Positions 36,650 through 44,394 of a DNA stretch of 64,000 nt are shown here, in pieces (position 1 is the stretch's first letter; every line of letters starts with the position of its first letter). The DNA is taken from NCBI RefSeq assembly GCF_009856605.1, contig NZ_CP047242.1, positions 742,001 through 806,000 of the forward strand, written 5' to 3'. A program made the translations under genes and the position numbers. The notes beneath the pieces were generated by a model that saw only the letters and a program-made list of their open reading frames with translations, had not been told where the DNA came from and made no database searches. The stretch is from Trichormus variabilis 0441 (GTDB lineage Bacteria; Cyanobacteriota; Cyanobacteriia; Cyanobacteriales; Nostocaceae).

Positions 36650-38647
36650 ATGACAGAATTTGGTCTGCAAGCTCCCTTTAGTCCGACAGGCGATCAACCA
36701 AGCGCGATCGCCCAGTTAGTTGCTAGCATCGAAGGTGGCAACCGTTACCAAACCTTATTAGGTGCTACGGGAACAGGTAAAACATTTTCCATCGCCGCAG
36801 TGATTGAGAAAATTGGGAGACCAACGCTAGTTCTGGCGCATAACAAAACTTTGGCGGCGCAGCTTTGTAATGAATTGCGCGAGTTCTTTCCCAACAACGC
36901 TGTTGAGTATTTTGTCAGTTATTACGATTACTATCAACCAGAAGCCTATATTCCCGTTACCGATACCTATATTGAAAAAACGGCGGCGATTAATGATGAG
37001 ATTGATATGTTACGACATTCAGCTACGCGATCGCTATTTGAGCGTCGTGATGTGATTGTTGTGGCTTCTATTAGTTGTATTTACGGCTTGGGTATTCCCG
37101 CCGAATACCTTAAAGCTGCTATTCCTCTGCAAATTGGGATGGAAGTAAATCAGCGTGAGATTTTGCGGGATTTAGCCTCTGTACAATACAGCCGCAACGA
37201 TGTGGAAATGGGGAGGGGACGTTTCCGTGTCCGGGGTGATGTATTAGAAATTGGCCCCGCTTACGAAGACAGAATCATTCGGGTAGAATTTTTCGGCGAT
37301 GAAATTGACGCAATTCGCTACATTGACCCCGTGACAGGGGAAATTATCAACAGTTTACAAGCAGTAAATATCTATCCTGCACGTCACTTTGTTACACCAG
37401 AGGAACGTTTAGAGGTAGCTTGCGAAGATATCGCCTACGAATTAAAACAGCGCAAAGCAGAATTAGAAGAAGCTGGCAAATTGGTAGAAGCACAACGCAT
37501 CGACCAACGCACCCGCTACGATTTAGAAATGCTGCGGGAAGTGGGTTATTGCAACGGTGTAGAAAACTATTCTCGCCATTTAGCAGGAAGACAAGCAGGA
37601 GAACCACCAGAAAGTTTAATTGATTATTTCCCTAAAGATTGGCTGTTAGTAATTGACGAATCTCACGTTACAGTTCCGCAAATTCGCGGAATGTATAACG
37701 GTGACCAAGCTAGGAAGAAAGTTTTAATTGAACATGGATTTAGGCTTCCTAGTGCTGCCGATAACCGTCCTTTAAAAGCAGAAGAATTTTGGCAAAAAGT
37801 TAACCAGTGCATTTTTGTTTCTGCTACCCCAGGAAATTGGGAATTAGAAATATCAGAAAATCGCATAGTTGAGCAAGTAATCCGCCCCACAGGTGTAATT
37901 GATCCAGAAATTTCCGTGCGTCCCACAGAAGGACAAATTGATGATTTATTAGGAGAAATTAAAGATAGAATCGACCTTCATGAAAGGGTATTGATTACCA
38001 CTTTAACTAAGCGGATGGCGGAAGATTTAACAGAATATCTGCAAGAACACGGCGTAAAAGTGCGGTATTTACATTCAGAAATCAATTCTATTCAGCGTAT
38101 TGAAATATTGCAGGATTTACGCCAAGGTAGCTTTGATGTGTTGGTGGGTGTGAACCTACTACGGGAAGGTTTAGATTTACCAGAAGTTTCCCTAGTAGCG
38201 ATTATGGATGCTGATAAAGAAGGTTTCTTACGCGCGGAACGTTCTTTAATTCAAACCATTGGCAGAGCAGCAAGACACATCAGAGGACAAGCAATTTTAT
38301 ATGCTGATAATATGACAGATAGCATGATTAAAGCTGTTGAAGAAACTGACAGACGGCGCAATATTCAAGTTGCATATAATAAGCTGCATGGAATTACACC
38401 ACAACCGATTGTCAAAAAATCTAGTAATGCGATTTTGTCTTTCTTGGAAGTGTCTCGACGGTTGAATGCAACAGACTTAAAAGTTGTTGAAGAACATATT
38501 GATGAATTGCCATTAGAGGAGATTCCCAATTTGATTGACAAATTAGAAGCACAGATGAAAGAAGCATCGAAAAAACTGGAATTTGAAGAAGCGGCAAAAT
38601 TGCGCGATCGCATCAAGCAATTGCGAGATAAATTAGTAGGCAGATAA
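36650..38647 (+). CDS. uvrB: excinuclease ABC subunit UvrB
   Basis: A 665-residue damage-verification helicase of nucleotide excision repair. Seen are Walker A ([12 protein letters not shown]), the DNA-inserting hairpin region ([13 protein letters not shown]), the DESH-like Walker B region ([14 protein letters not shown]), motif V/VI ([28 protein letters not shown]) and a C-terminal UVR domain ([22 protein letters not shown]). Full length and intact. Confidence 0.98.
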   Translation: MTEFGLQAPFSPTGDQPSAIAQLVASIEGGNRYQTLLGATGTGKTFSIAAVIEKIGRPTLVLAHNKTLAAQLCNELREFFPNNAVEYFVSYYDYYQPEAYIPVTDTYIEKTAAINDEIDMLRHSATRSLFERRDVIVVASISCIYGLGIPAEYLKAAIPLQIGMEVNQREILRDLASVQYSRNDVEMGRGRFRVRGDVLEIGPAYEDRIIRVEFFGDEIDAIRYIDPVTGEIINSLQAVNIYPARHFVTPEERLEVACEDIAYELKQRKAELEEAGKLVEAQRIDQRTRYDLEMLREVGYCNGVENYSRHLAGRQAGEPPESLIDYFPKDWLLVIDESHVTVPQIRGMYNGDQARKKVLIEHGFRLPSAADNRPLKAEEFWQKVNQCIFVSATPGNWELEISENRIVEQVIRPTGVIDPEISVRPTEGQIDDLLGEIKDRIDLHERVLITTLTKRMAEDLTEYLQEHGVKVRYLHSEINSIQRIEILQDLRQGSFDVLVGVNLLREGLDLPEVSLVAIMDADKEGFLRAERSLIQTIGRAARHIRGQAILYADNMTDSMIKAVEETDRRRNIQVAYNKLHGITPQPIVKKSSNAILSFLEVSRRLNATDLKVVEEHIDELPLEEIPNLIDKLEAQMKEASKKLEFEEAAKLRDRIKQLRDKLVGR

Positions 38648-38665
38648 TTTGTAACTCAAGTATCT

Positions 38666-38686
38666 GTAGGGTGGGTAATGCCCACC
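38666..38686. repeat. GTAGGGTGGGTAATGCCCAC palindromic repeat
   Basis: A copy of a dispersed palindrome GTGGGYAATGCCCAC, also at 40912, 50065 and 54151. It lies in the short gap between uvrB and the kinase gene. Confidence 0.75.
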
Positions 38687-38751
38687 ATAACCCAAGTGCC
38701 AAGATTGTGAGTGTGCCAAAATAAATATCAGTAAAACTACGGTTTTGAGCA

Positions 38752-39237
38752 ATGGTGTGGAATCCAGGGCGGCATTTATTTGGCAGCCGCTACATAATCG
38801 AGAGAAAATTGGGTGAAGGTGGCATTGGTATTACCTACCTGGCTAAAAATCCACAAGGCAAACTGCGGGTAATTAAAACCCTGCGTGAAGAAATACTCAA
38901 TCATCCAACTTGGATACCCCATCAAAGTAGACTTAAGCAAGACTTTAAAGAAGAAGCATTACGCTTGGCTTTATGTCGCCATCCCCACATTGTAGAAGTA
39001 GAGAATGTTTTTGATGATGGTGACTTACCCTGCATGGCGATGGAATACATCGAAGGGGAAGATTTAGGTAAGCGGATAACTGAAAAGGGAGCATTACCAG
39101 AAGCAGAAGCACTGCAATATATTCGGCAAATTGGCGATGCTCTGATGCTGGTTCACGACAAAGGCTTGCTGCATCGGGATTTAAAGCCGAGTAACATTAT
39201 GATGCGTGCAGGTAAGCCAGGCCAGAAGCAGTGCTGA
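38752..39237 (+). CDS. serine/threonine kinase, N-terminal fragment (frameshifted)
   Basis: A 161-residue fragment holding most of a Hanks-type kinase domain: glycine loop LGEGGIGITYLA, catalytic Lys in RVIKTL, Glu in EEALRLAL and the catalytic loop LLHRDLKPSNIMM. It ends at a TGA just after a 5-bp tandem duplication (GCCAG GCCAG, 39216-39225). Without one copy, the frame reads GKPEAVLIDFGLAR and continues into the next open frame, which holds the DFG motif, the kinase C-lobe and WD40 repeats. As it stands the fragment lacks DFG and cannot be an active kinase. It could be a real mutation or a sequencing or assembly error. Confidence 0.85.
   Translation: MVWNPGRHLFGSRYIIERKLGEGGIGITYLAKNPQGKLRVIKTLREEILNHPTWIPHQSRLKQDFKEEALRLALCRHPHIVEVENVFDDGDLPCMAMEYIEGEDLGKRITEKGALPEAEALQYIRQIGDALMLVHDKGLLHRDLKPSNIMMRAGKPGQKQC
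39216..39225 (+). repeat. 5-bp tandem duplication causing a frameshift
   Basis: GCCAG occurs twice in a row. Removing one copy restores the kinase-WD40 reading frame, joining HRDLKPSN and DFG at normal distance. Confidence 0.9.
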
Positions 39238-40562
39238 TTGATTTTGGACTGGCTAGACAATTTATTTCTGGTACAGTGCAACAACATACACAAAGCTTTA
39301 CCCCTGGTTATGCGCCACCGGAACAGTATGCACCCATAGAAGAACGGGGAGAATATATTGATGTTTACGCCTTAGCTGCCACATTATATTCTTTGCTGAC
39401 TGGGCAATTGCCAATGCCAGCACCAGCTAGACTGCAAAATTTTACCCTACAACCACCAAAGGATTTGAATCCCAGTGTGAGCGACAGGGTGAATGAGGCA
39501 ATTATGAAAGGGATGGCGTTAAATTACAAATTCCGTCCCCAGTCGGTGCAGGAGTGGTTGGATTTGTTGGGTGCGGGGATAGTAGTACCAACACAACCTG
39601 TAATATCTTCATCTAATACATATTTATCTGCGAAAATATCACCAACACAACCTATAACATCCGTATCCCAGATATCCTCATCGTGGGAATGTATCCATGT
39701 CATCCCTGCTGTGTCTGGAAAAATAGCTTTTAGTCCCAAGGAAAATATATTAGCGAGCGTGTCTAGTGGTGGTTGGGACAGCAATATCAAACTATGGGAA
39801 GCCCTAACAGGTAGAGAGATTTACAGCTTAACAGGACATTCTTGGTCAGTTTACGCGATCACCTTCAGTAATGATGGACAAATCCTCGCTAGTGGGGGTG
39901 GAGACGGAAATATTAAACTATGGGAAGTTGTTTCAGGACAAGAAATTCGCACATTGACTGGTCATTCTTGGGCGATTTATGCAGTTACTTTCAGTAGTAA
40001 TAGAGTAGTTCTAGCTAGTGGTAGCGGAGACAAAACTATCAAACTTTGGGATTTGGCAACAGGTCAAGAAATAAGTACCCTGACTGGTCATGCCGAATCA
40101 ATTAATTCCCTAGCATTTAGCAATAATGAGTTAACCTTGGCTAGTGGTAGTGTAGACAAAACTATCAAACTCTGGGATTTGGAGACGGGCAAAGAAATTT
40201 ATACACTAACTGGTCATTCTGGAACAGTTAACTCTATTTGTTTGAGTAATGATGGACAAATATTAGCTAGTGGTAGTGTAGACAAAACTATCAAACTCTG
40301 GGATTTGGAGACGGGCAAAGAAATTTGCACCCTTATAGGTCATTTAGAATCGATTGAATCTGTAACTATCAGCAGCGATGGGCAAATACTGGCTAGTGCT
40401 AGTGTGGATAAAACTGTGAAAATTTGGGAAATGGCAACAGGTAAAGAAGTTTTCACACTTAGTCATTCTAGCAGTGTTAATTCTATCGCCTTTAGCCCTG
40501 ATGGGAATTTACTTGCTGCTGGAGATTCTGGCGGAAATATCAAAATATGGCGACGCAGCTAG
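39231..40562 (+). CDS. serine/threonine kinase C-lobe plus seven WD40 repeats (frameshifted fragment)
   Basis: A 443-residue open frame starting at GTG 39231 with LIDFGLARQF (DFG motif), the TPGYAPPEQY activation/P+1 region and VYALAATLYSLLTG, then a linker (about 120-155). Seven WD40 repeats follow to the end (LTGH...IKLW), enough for one beta-propeller. This is the second half of the gene broken at 39216-39225. Intact, it would be a soluble kinase of about 605 residues with a protein-binding propeller, an architecture common in cyanobacteria. Repeats 4 and 5 share an identical 61-bp DNA segment (40140-40200 and 40266-40326), pointing to recent duplication or gene conversion. Confidence 0.87.
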   Translation: MLIDFGLARQFISGTVQQHTQSFTPGYAPPEQYAPIEERGEYIDVYALAATLYSLLTGQLPMPAPARLQNFTLQPPKDLNPSVSDRVNEAIMKGMALNYKFRPQSVQEWLDLLGAGIVVPTQPVISSSNTYLSAKISPTQPITSVSQISSSWECIHVIPAVSGKIAFSPKENILASVSSGGWDSNIKLWEALTGREIYSLTGHSWSVYAITFSNDGQILASGGGDGNIKLWEVVSGQEIRTLTGHSWAIYAVTFSSNRVVLASGSGDKTIKLWDLATGQEISTLTGHAESINSLAFSNNELTLASGSVDKTIKLWDLETGKEIYTLTGHSGTVNSICLSNDGQILASGSVDKTIKLWDLETGKEICTLIGHLESIESVTISSDGQILASASVDKTVKIWEMATGKEVFTLSHSSSVNSIAFSPDGNLLAAGDSGGNIKIWRRS

Positions 40563-40838
40563 TCTGGCAATAACAGCGTCAAAATAGTATTAGAACTACC
40601 GAACAATAAAAACAACATAAAAGCATATGAATTTCCTGCCAATGTCACCGATGAAGGCGAAATAAAATTACCGAATGCTGTTTTGCAAAAGTTAGTAAAT
40701 AACCAGCAGGTAAAAGTAATTATTCTTGTCAATGAACCCACAGAAGAAGAACAAGAAGAAGCAGCTTGGCATTGTCTTGCAGCCGAGCAATTATTAAAAG
40801 GCTACAGCGAAGATGATGCTATCTATGACACGATTTAA
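40563..40838 (+). pseudogene. antitoxin-like gene remnant without a start codon
   Basis: Directly after the kinase TAG and in the same frame, 92 codons stay open to a TAA at 40836-40838. The peptide has VLELPNN, IKAYEFPANVTDEGEIKLP, VKVIILVNEPTEEEQEEAAW and LAAEQLLKGYSEDDAIYDTI. That pattern resembles small antitoxin-like proteins often paired with PemK/MazF-type toxins in cyanobacteria (from memory). No ATG, GTG or TTG lies at a suitable place; an ATA sits where MVLELP would start. No toxin gene follows. A decayed antitoxin is most likely; translation by readthrough of the kinase stop is less likely. Confidence 0.55.
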
Positions 40839-40911
40839 GTAATGCAAAATTATTAATCTGGTTCTGTTATATTGCTCAAACGGCTATTTTCCGATACCGT
40901 ATCATGGTTGT

Positions 40912-40932
40912 GGTGGGCAATGCCCACCCTAC
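40912..40932. repeat. GGTGGGCAATGCCCACC palindromic repeat
   Basis: A copy of the dispersed palindrome with CCTAC at its end. It lies 64 bp before the 21-bp tandem array in a 560-bp gap with no other gene that I can support. Confidence 0.75.
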
Positions 40933-40995
40933 TTGGGAATGCGCCCACTAACATTCTCAAAATCCACGTTAAAAATTAATAATTTGTCTGTAAAA

Positions 40996-41247
40996 GGCTC
41001 AACTGTCAGGTTCAGAGGTTCAACCGTCAGCCTCAAAGGTTCAATTGTCAGCATCAGAGCCTCAACTGTCAGGCTCAAAGGCTCAACCGTCAGCCTCAGA
41101 GCCTTAACTGTCAGCCTCAAAGGCTCAACTGTCAGCCTCAGAGCCTTAACTGTCAGCCTCAAAGGCTCAACTGTCAACATCAAAGGCTCAATTGTCAACA
41201 TCAAAAGCTCAATCGTCAGCCTCAGAAGCTCAATTGTCAGCCTCTAA
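40996..41247. repeat. tandem array, 12 units of 21 bp
   Basis: Twelve contiguous 21-bp units of the form GGCTCAACTGTCAGCCTCAA plus one base, with point variants (GTTCAA, GCCTTA, CAACATCA). Since 21 is a multiple of three, the array stays open on both strands: plus-strand frames give a GSTVSLK-type heptapeptide (possible start TTG 40933 or ATG 40939), minus-strand frames an LTVEPLR-type heptapeptide. Neither has a good ribosome site or recognised family. I treat it as a repeat, with coding use uncertain. Confidence 0.9.
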
Positions 41248-41399
41248 ACCTCAAAAATATCTTGAATATGGGCAGTTGGAACTATAAAAACAAAATTTGC
41301 CCGTGTGGGCTAAAAAAATTTGTAGGGAATATATATAAGAGGGACACAAAAATTTTGTGTCCTTATCTCAATCATTGGTGCGATCGCCTATATTAAATC

Positions 41400-41873
41400 T
41401 TATCCAGCGACAACCTCGGCTTTCTTTTTCTTAGAACGGCGGGTAAACCTACGTCCCATCTCGTCAATCACTGCATCTAAACCAGCCACATCACCACTAG
41501 CTTTGGCATAGTTATAAACTGCTAATGCTGCTGTGTATGCTTCACTACCAGATGCCATACAGGTATCATCCACGAGTTCTTGCAGTTGGGTTAAAGACAA
41601 TAGCACTGGATACAACGCTTCATACAGTGTTAAATCCCGACGCATTTCTTCTATATCAAAAGAACGGGGTAAAAAATTGGGGTTTTGTGTGGCTACTTCC
41701 AAAGCTTTGCTCACAAATGCTCGACTTTTATCTCCCATTTTGACTATTGTGCGGCGATCTTCCGTTGTCAAATCAATTAAAAACGGTAATTTTTCGCGGA
41801 TAGTAGCAATCGCCTGCATAACTGCATCCCTATCGGCTGCGGATAGGTTGGCACTGATACGATTTTCTGGCAT
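41400..41873 (-). CDS. conserved hypothetical helical protein
   Basis: A 157-residue, mostly helical soluble protein that I cannot name. It begins MPENRISANLSAADRDAVMQ, has a central ATIREKLPFLIDLTTEDRR and KMGDKSRAFVSKALEVATQNPNFLP, then YEALYPVLLSLTQLQELVDDT, and a basic tail RRFTRRSKKKK. The pattern is like conserved bacterial hypotheticals of this size. No neighbours in operon distance. Confidence 0.75.
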   Translation of the reverse strand: MPENRISANLSAADRDAVMQAIATIREKLPFLIDLTTEDRRTIVKMGDKSRAFVSKALEVATQNPNFLPRSFDIEEMRRDLTLYEALYPVLLSLTQLQELVDDTCMASGSEAYTAALAVYNYAKASGDVAGLDAVIDEMGRRFTRRSKKKKAEVVAG

Positions 41874-42048
41874 ATTTAGTACAATCTTATATACTATTAA
41901 TTTCAGTATTCCCCAAGTTAATTAGTACTCTATAGTTACTTTTAAGCAATTAAGGAAAATTATTTATACTAATGAAAACACGGCATTTTGCTTTTTACCA
42001 GCCTTAGGAGGCGTTTGGAAAGTCCTTGGCAATGTATCAAATACTTTT

Positions 42049-42091
42049 AGCTCCCCTAAATCACCCTTTTTAAGGGTGATTTAGGGGAGCT
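42049..42091. terminator. perfect 20-bp stem hairpin
   Basis: AGCTCCCCTAAATCACCCTT (42049-42068) and its exact complement (42072-42091) flank a 3-bp loop. It sits 75 bp after the stop of the EF-hand gene (minus strand) and could terminate it. The length and perfection also suit a small mobile repeat. The surrounding 290-bp gap has no gene. Confidence 0.75.
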
Positions 42092-42166
42092 AATGACTTG
42101 TGTGTACACCGTAGGTTCTGAAGGAGAGGAGTCCTAAAGCAATCTAGGCATCGGCTCTAATCACTG

Positions 42167-42400
42167 CTAGGTTAAATTACTTGCTTTCTTAACTGCTTTC
42201 TTTAACTCTTCAAAGGTAATACTACCGTCTTGGTCTGAATCATACTGTACTAGCAACTCTTGGGGGCTATTGGTATTCGTTTCTGATGAGATGACTGCAC
42301 TTAAACCAGGACTTAAAAAAAGCTCATTAATGGAGATTTTGCCGTCTTGATCACGATCTAAGGTATTAAAAAGAGATTGAAGCTCTTGCTCGGTTGTCAT
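42167..42400 (-). CDS. two-EF-hand calcium-binding protein (CSE-like)
   Basis: A 77-residue protein with two canonical EF-hand loops: DRDQDGKISINE (about 16-27) and DSDQDGSITFEE (about 54-65). Both have Asp/Asn at positions 1, 3, 5 and Glu at 12, so both should bind Ca2+. The size and pattern resemble CSE, a calcium sensor of filamentous cyanobacteria that affects photosynthetic electron flow; the assignment is from memory. It stands alone with a long hairpin downstream. Confidence 0.9.
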   Translation of the reverse strand: MTTEQELQSLFNTLDRDQDGKISINELFLSPGLSAVISSETNTNSPQELLVQYDSDQDGSITFEELKKAVKKASNLT

Positions 42401-42586
42401 AAGTTTTTATCTGAATTAATGTTTCACTTTAATATTTCAGAATTAAATAAACTTATATCCTTAGAAGTAGAAATAAGTATCGCTGGGGCTGAGATTAGTG
42501 AAATGGGAATGTGAGCATGAAACACCGTTTAGTCTAAAAAACGGGAAATATAACTTAAATACACCCGTTGAAATAGGTTTTACTTT

Positions 42587-43156
42587 ATGATTTTTGGTTT
42601 AAAAAGTCTGACTAATTTATCGATATTACTGATATTAGTCGGCAGCAACAATTTTCATCCGTCGGCTATAGCTAAGACCAATAATCAACCGCAGCTATTA
42701 GCACAACGACCAGCTAGAACAGCTAATTCTCAGCCACACAAAGTTTTTCAACCGATTTTGCCGAAGTTAAAGCAAAAGAGTCAAATTAAGATTTTATTGC
42801 CTAAATACATTCCTGAGTCGGATGGGACAAACCCAATTTACGCCATTGTGGAAACTTCTACACCTAAGAAATATGAGATTCTGTTGGGTTTCAGTCCTGA
42901 CTGTACTGGTGGGACGGCTTGTCGTTTAGGTGTGGTTTCGGCGGAGGCTGTCACGCGTTCAACACCGCGCCTCACGGGGAAACGGGTAGCTTTAGCTAAG
43001 GGTATTGCTGGCTATTTTGTGGATTTTCGTTGTGGGGCTAATTGTTCTGATGCAACTTTGACGTGGCGACAACAAGGGGTGCAGTATAGTTTTGGGTTGA
43101 AGGCAGGCGATCGCAATTCTCTCATCAAAATGGCTAATTCTGCGATCAATCCTTAA
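42587..43156 (+). CDS. secreted protein of unknown function
   Basis: A 189-residue protein with an N-terminal signal peptide (about 1-27, LTNLSILLILVGSNNFHPSAIA). The mature part carries IKILLPKYIPESDGTNPIYAIVE, CTGGTACRLGVVSAEAV, then VDFRCGANCSDATLTWRQQGVQYSF. Four Cys in two close groups could form disulfides. It looks like a cyanobacterial periplasmic protein, with no family recognised. Heptamer repeats (ATTGGGG units) follow the stop codon. Confidence 0.75.
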   Translation: MIFGLKSLTNLSILLILVGSNNFHPSAIAKTNNQPQLLAQRPARTANSQPHKVFQPILPKLKQKSQIKILLPKYIPESDGTNPIYAIVETSTPKKYEILLGFSPDCTGGTACRLGVVSAEAVTRSTPRLTGKRVALAKGIAGYFVDFRCGANCSDATLTWRQQGVQYSFGLKAGDRNSLIKMANSAINP

Positions 43157-43186
43157 TGTTATGGCTGGGGATTGGGGATTGGGGAC

Positions 43187-43263
43187 TGGGGACTGGGTAA
43201 AAATCTTTTTGTGTCTAGGTTGTATCATCTATTGATGTCCTAACACTACTGGCGACGGCTATA
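43187..43263 (+). repeat. dispersed repeat of about 77 bp, copy A
   Basis: Begins TGGGGACTGGG and ends GGCTATA. Nearly the same sequence lies on the minus strand at 50266-50343, including an identical stretch of roughly 35 bp (TATCATCTATTGATGTCCTA...). No open frame. Both copies are close to a REP-like AGACGCGAT palindrome. Confidence 0.8.
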
Positions 43264-43290
43264 CATTCCCATTAAAACCAATACAGAAGA

Positions 43291-43310
43291 AGACGCGATT
43301 CATCGCGTCT
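43291..43310. repeat. REP-like palindrome AGACGCGAT/ATCGCGTCT
   Basis: A 20-bp palindrome followed by CTACA. Closely matches copies at 50197-50216 and, within a coding sequence, 56104-56123. Confidence 0.85.
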
Positions 43311-43358
43311 CTACATGGTTATTTGGCGTTATTTTGGTCTTGTGAAATCACCAATAAA

Positions 43359-44336
43359 TTAATATCCGCCTTCTTCTTCGTATTCTGGCTGTCTTTCTTT
43401 GACCTTCTTGGGAATATTCACGGGTTGGGGTGGTACGTCTTCCCACGCATCGCCTTCTATGTCGTCATCATAATCTTCGTAATCTTCGGTGTAGGGTTTG
43501 CTGTAGGGTTGAGACGGGGGCTGATATCTGTCTCTACCTGTGGCTTCACTCCAGTTGTCTTCTTCGTCTTCTTCGTATTGAATTGACTCGTATTGTCGCG
43601 CCTTCATGACTTGGCGCTGTGGTCTTTCTTCTTCGATGTAGTCCTCAGTCCATTCTTCCTCGGCTACGGGTTCGGGGGTGCGGACTTTGGGTTTTGGTGG
43701 CTGTAAGGGTACGCCGCTAGGTAGCTGATTTGATGGTGCAACGGCGCGGGGTGCAGAATAGCCATATTCTTCTTCTGTATCCCGTTCCCAAGGTGCTTTA
43801 CCAATACCCAGGCGTTCGAGAACACCTACTGTTAACTGATTTACCCGTTCTTCGGCTCCTTCAAAGACAATTAACCTGTTGGGGCCGGTGCTGACTACTT
43901 CTTCTATGGATATTTCGTAGGTGCTTAAGAATTGGTCGGGAATTTGGGGGAGTCCCAAGGAGGCGATGACAATGGTGTTGAGCTTACCTGTTTCGGCTTC
44001 AAACCTAAAGCCCCTGACTCTACCTAAAACTTCGCCTGTTTCGGTGATGACTTCCCAGTTAATTAAGTTACTGAGGGCTTCAACTTCAATATCTTCGATG
44101 ACATCTTCGTTATCCACTAAGATTACATCGCCATATTGGTGGATGCTGCTAAGGTACATATAGCGGGGCAGACCAGAGATGGAGATCAGGCTGTCTCGCA
44201 AACCAAGAGCCACAACCTCTCTTTGATCAATATCCACCCAAACTTGACTGACGATTCCTAACCGTTTGCCGTTGTCGCGGGTAATTACCTGCGTGTTTAA
44301 TATGTCGGAACGCCTAATTATTTGTTCAGAGGTCAT
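43359..44336 (-). CDS. PRC-barrel domain protein
   Basis: A 325-residue protein with two PRC-barrel domains (about 5-80, IIRRSDILNTQVITRDNGKRLG; and 88-165, LINWEVITETGEVLGRVRGFRFE), small beta-barrels found in photosynthetic reaction centre H subunits and RimM. The C-terminal half is acidic, Pro/Tyr/Glu-rich and probably disordered (EDEEDNWSE, EDYEDYDDD). It starts 58 bp downstream of smc on the same strand, suggesting co-transcription. Function unknown. Confidence 0.85.
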   Translation of the reverse strand: MTSEQIIRRSDILNTQVITRDNGKRLGIVSQVWVDIDQREVVALGLRDSLISISGLPRYMYLSSIHQYGDVILVDNEDVIEDIEVEALSNLINWEVITETGEVLGRVRGFRFEAETGKLNTIVIASLGLPQIPDQFLSTYEISIEEVVSTGPNRLIVFEGAEERVNQLTVGVLERLGIGKAPWERDTEEEYGYSAPRAVAPSNQLPSGVPLQPPKPKVRTPEPVAEEEWTEDYIEEERPQRQVMKARQYESIQYEEDEEDNWSEATGRDRYQPPSQPYSKPYTEDYEDYDDDIEGDAWEDVPPQPVNIPKKVKERQPEYEEEGGY

Positions 44337-44394
44337 TCTATACGGAGTCCTGATCTCGAATCCGGTTTATCTATACACTATTATTAACAAAAAC

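Noticed and set aside
40929..41204. Minus-strand 91-residue frame in the 21-bp array
   Set aside because: Reading frames are open on both strands only because of the 21-bp period; no evidence favours this one.
40996..41247. CRISPR array
   Set aside because: The 21-bp units are directly adjacent with no spacers and no cas genes nearby.
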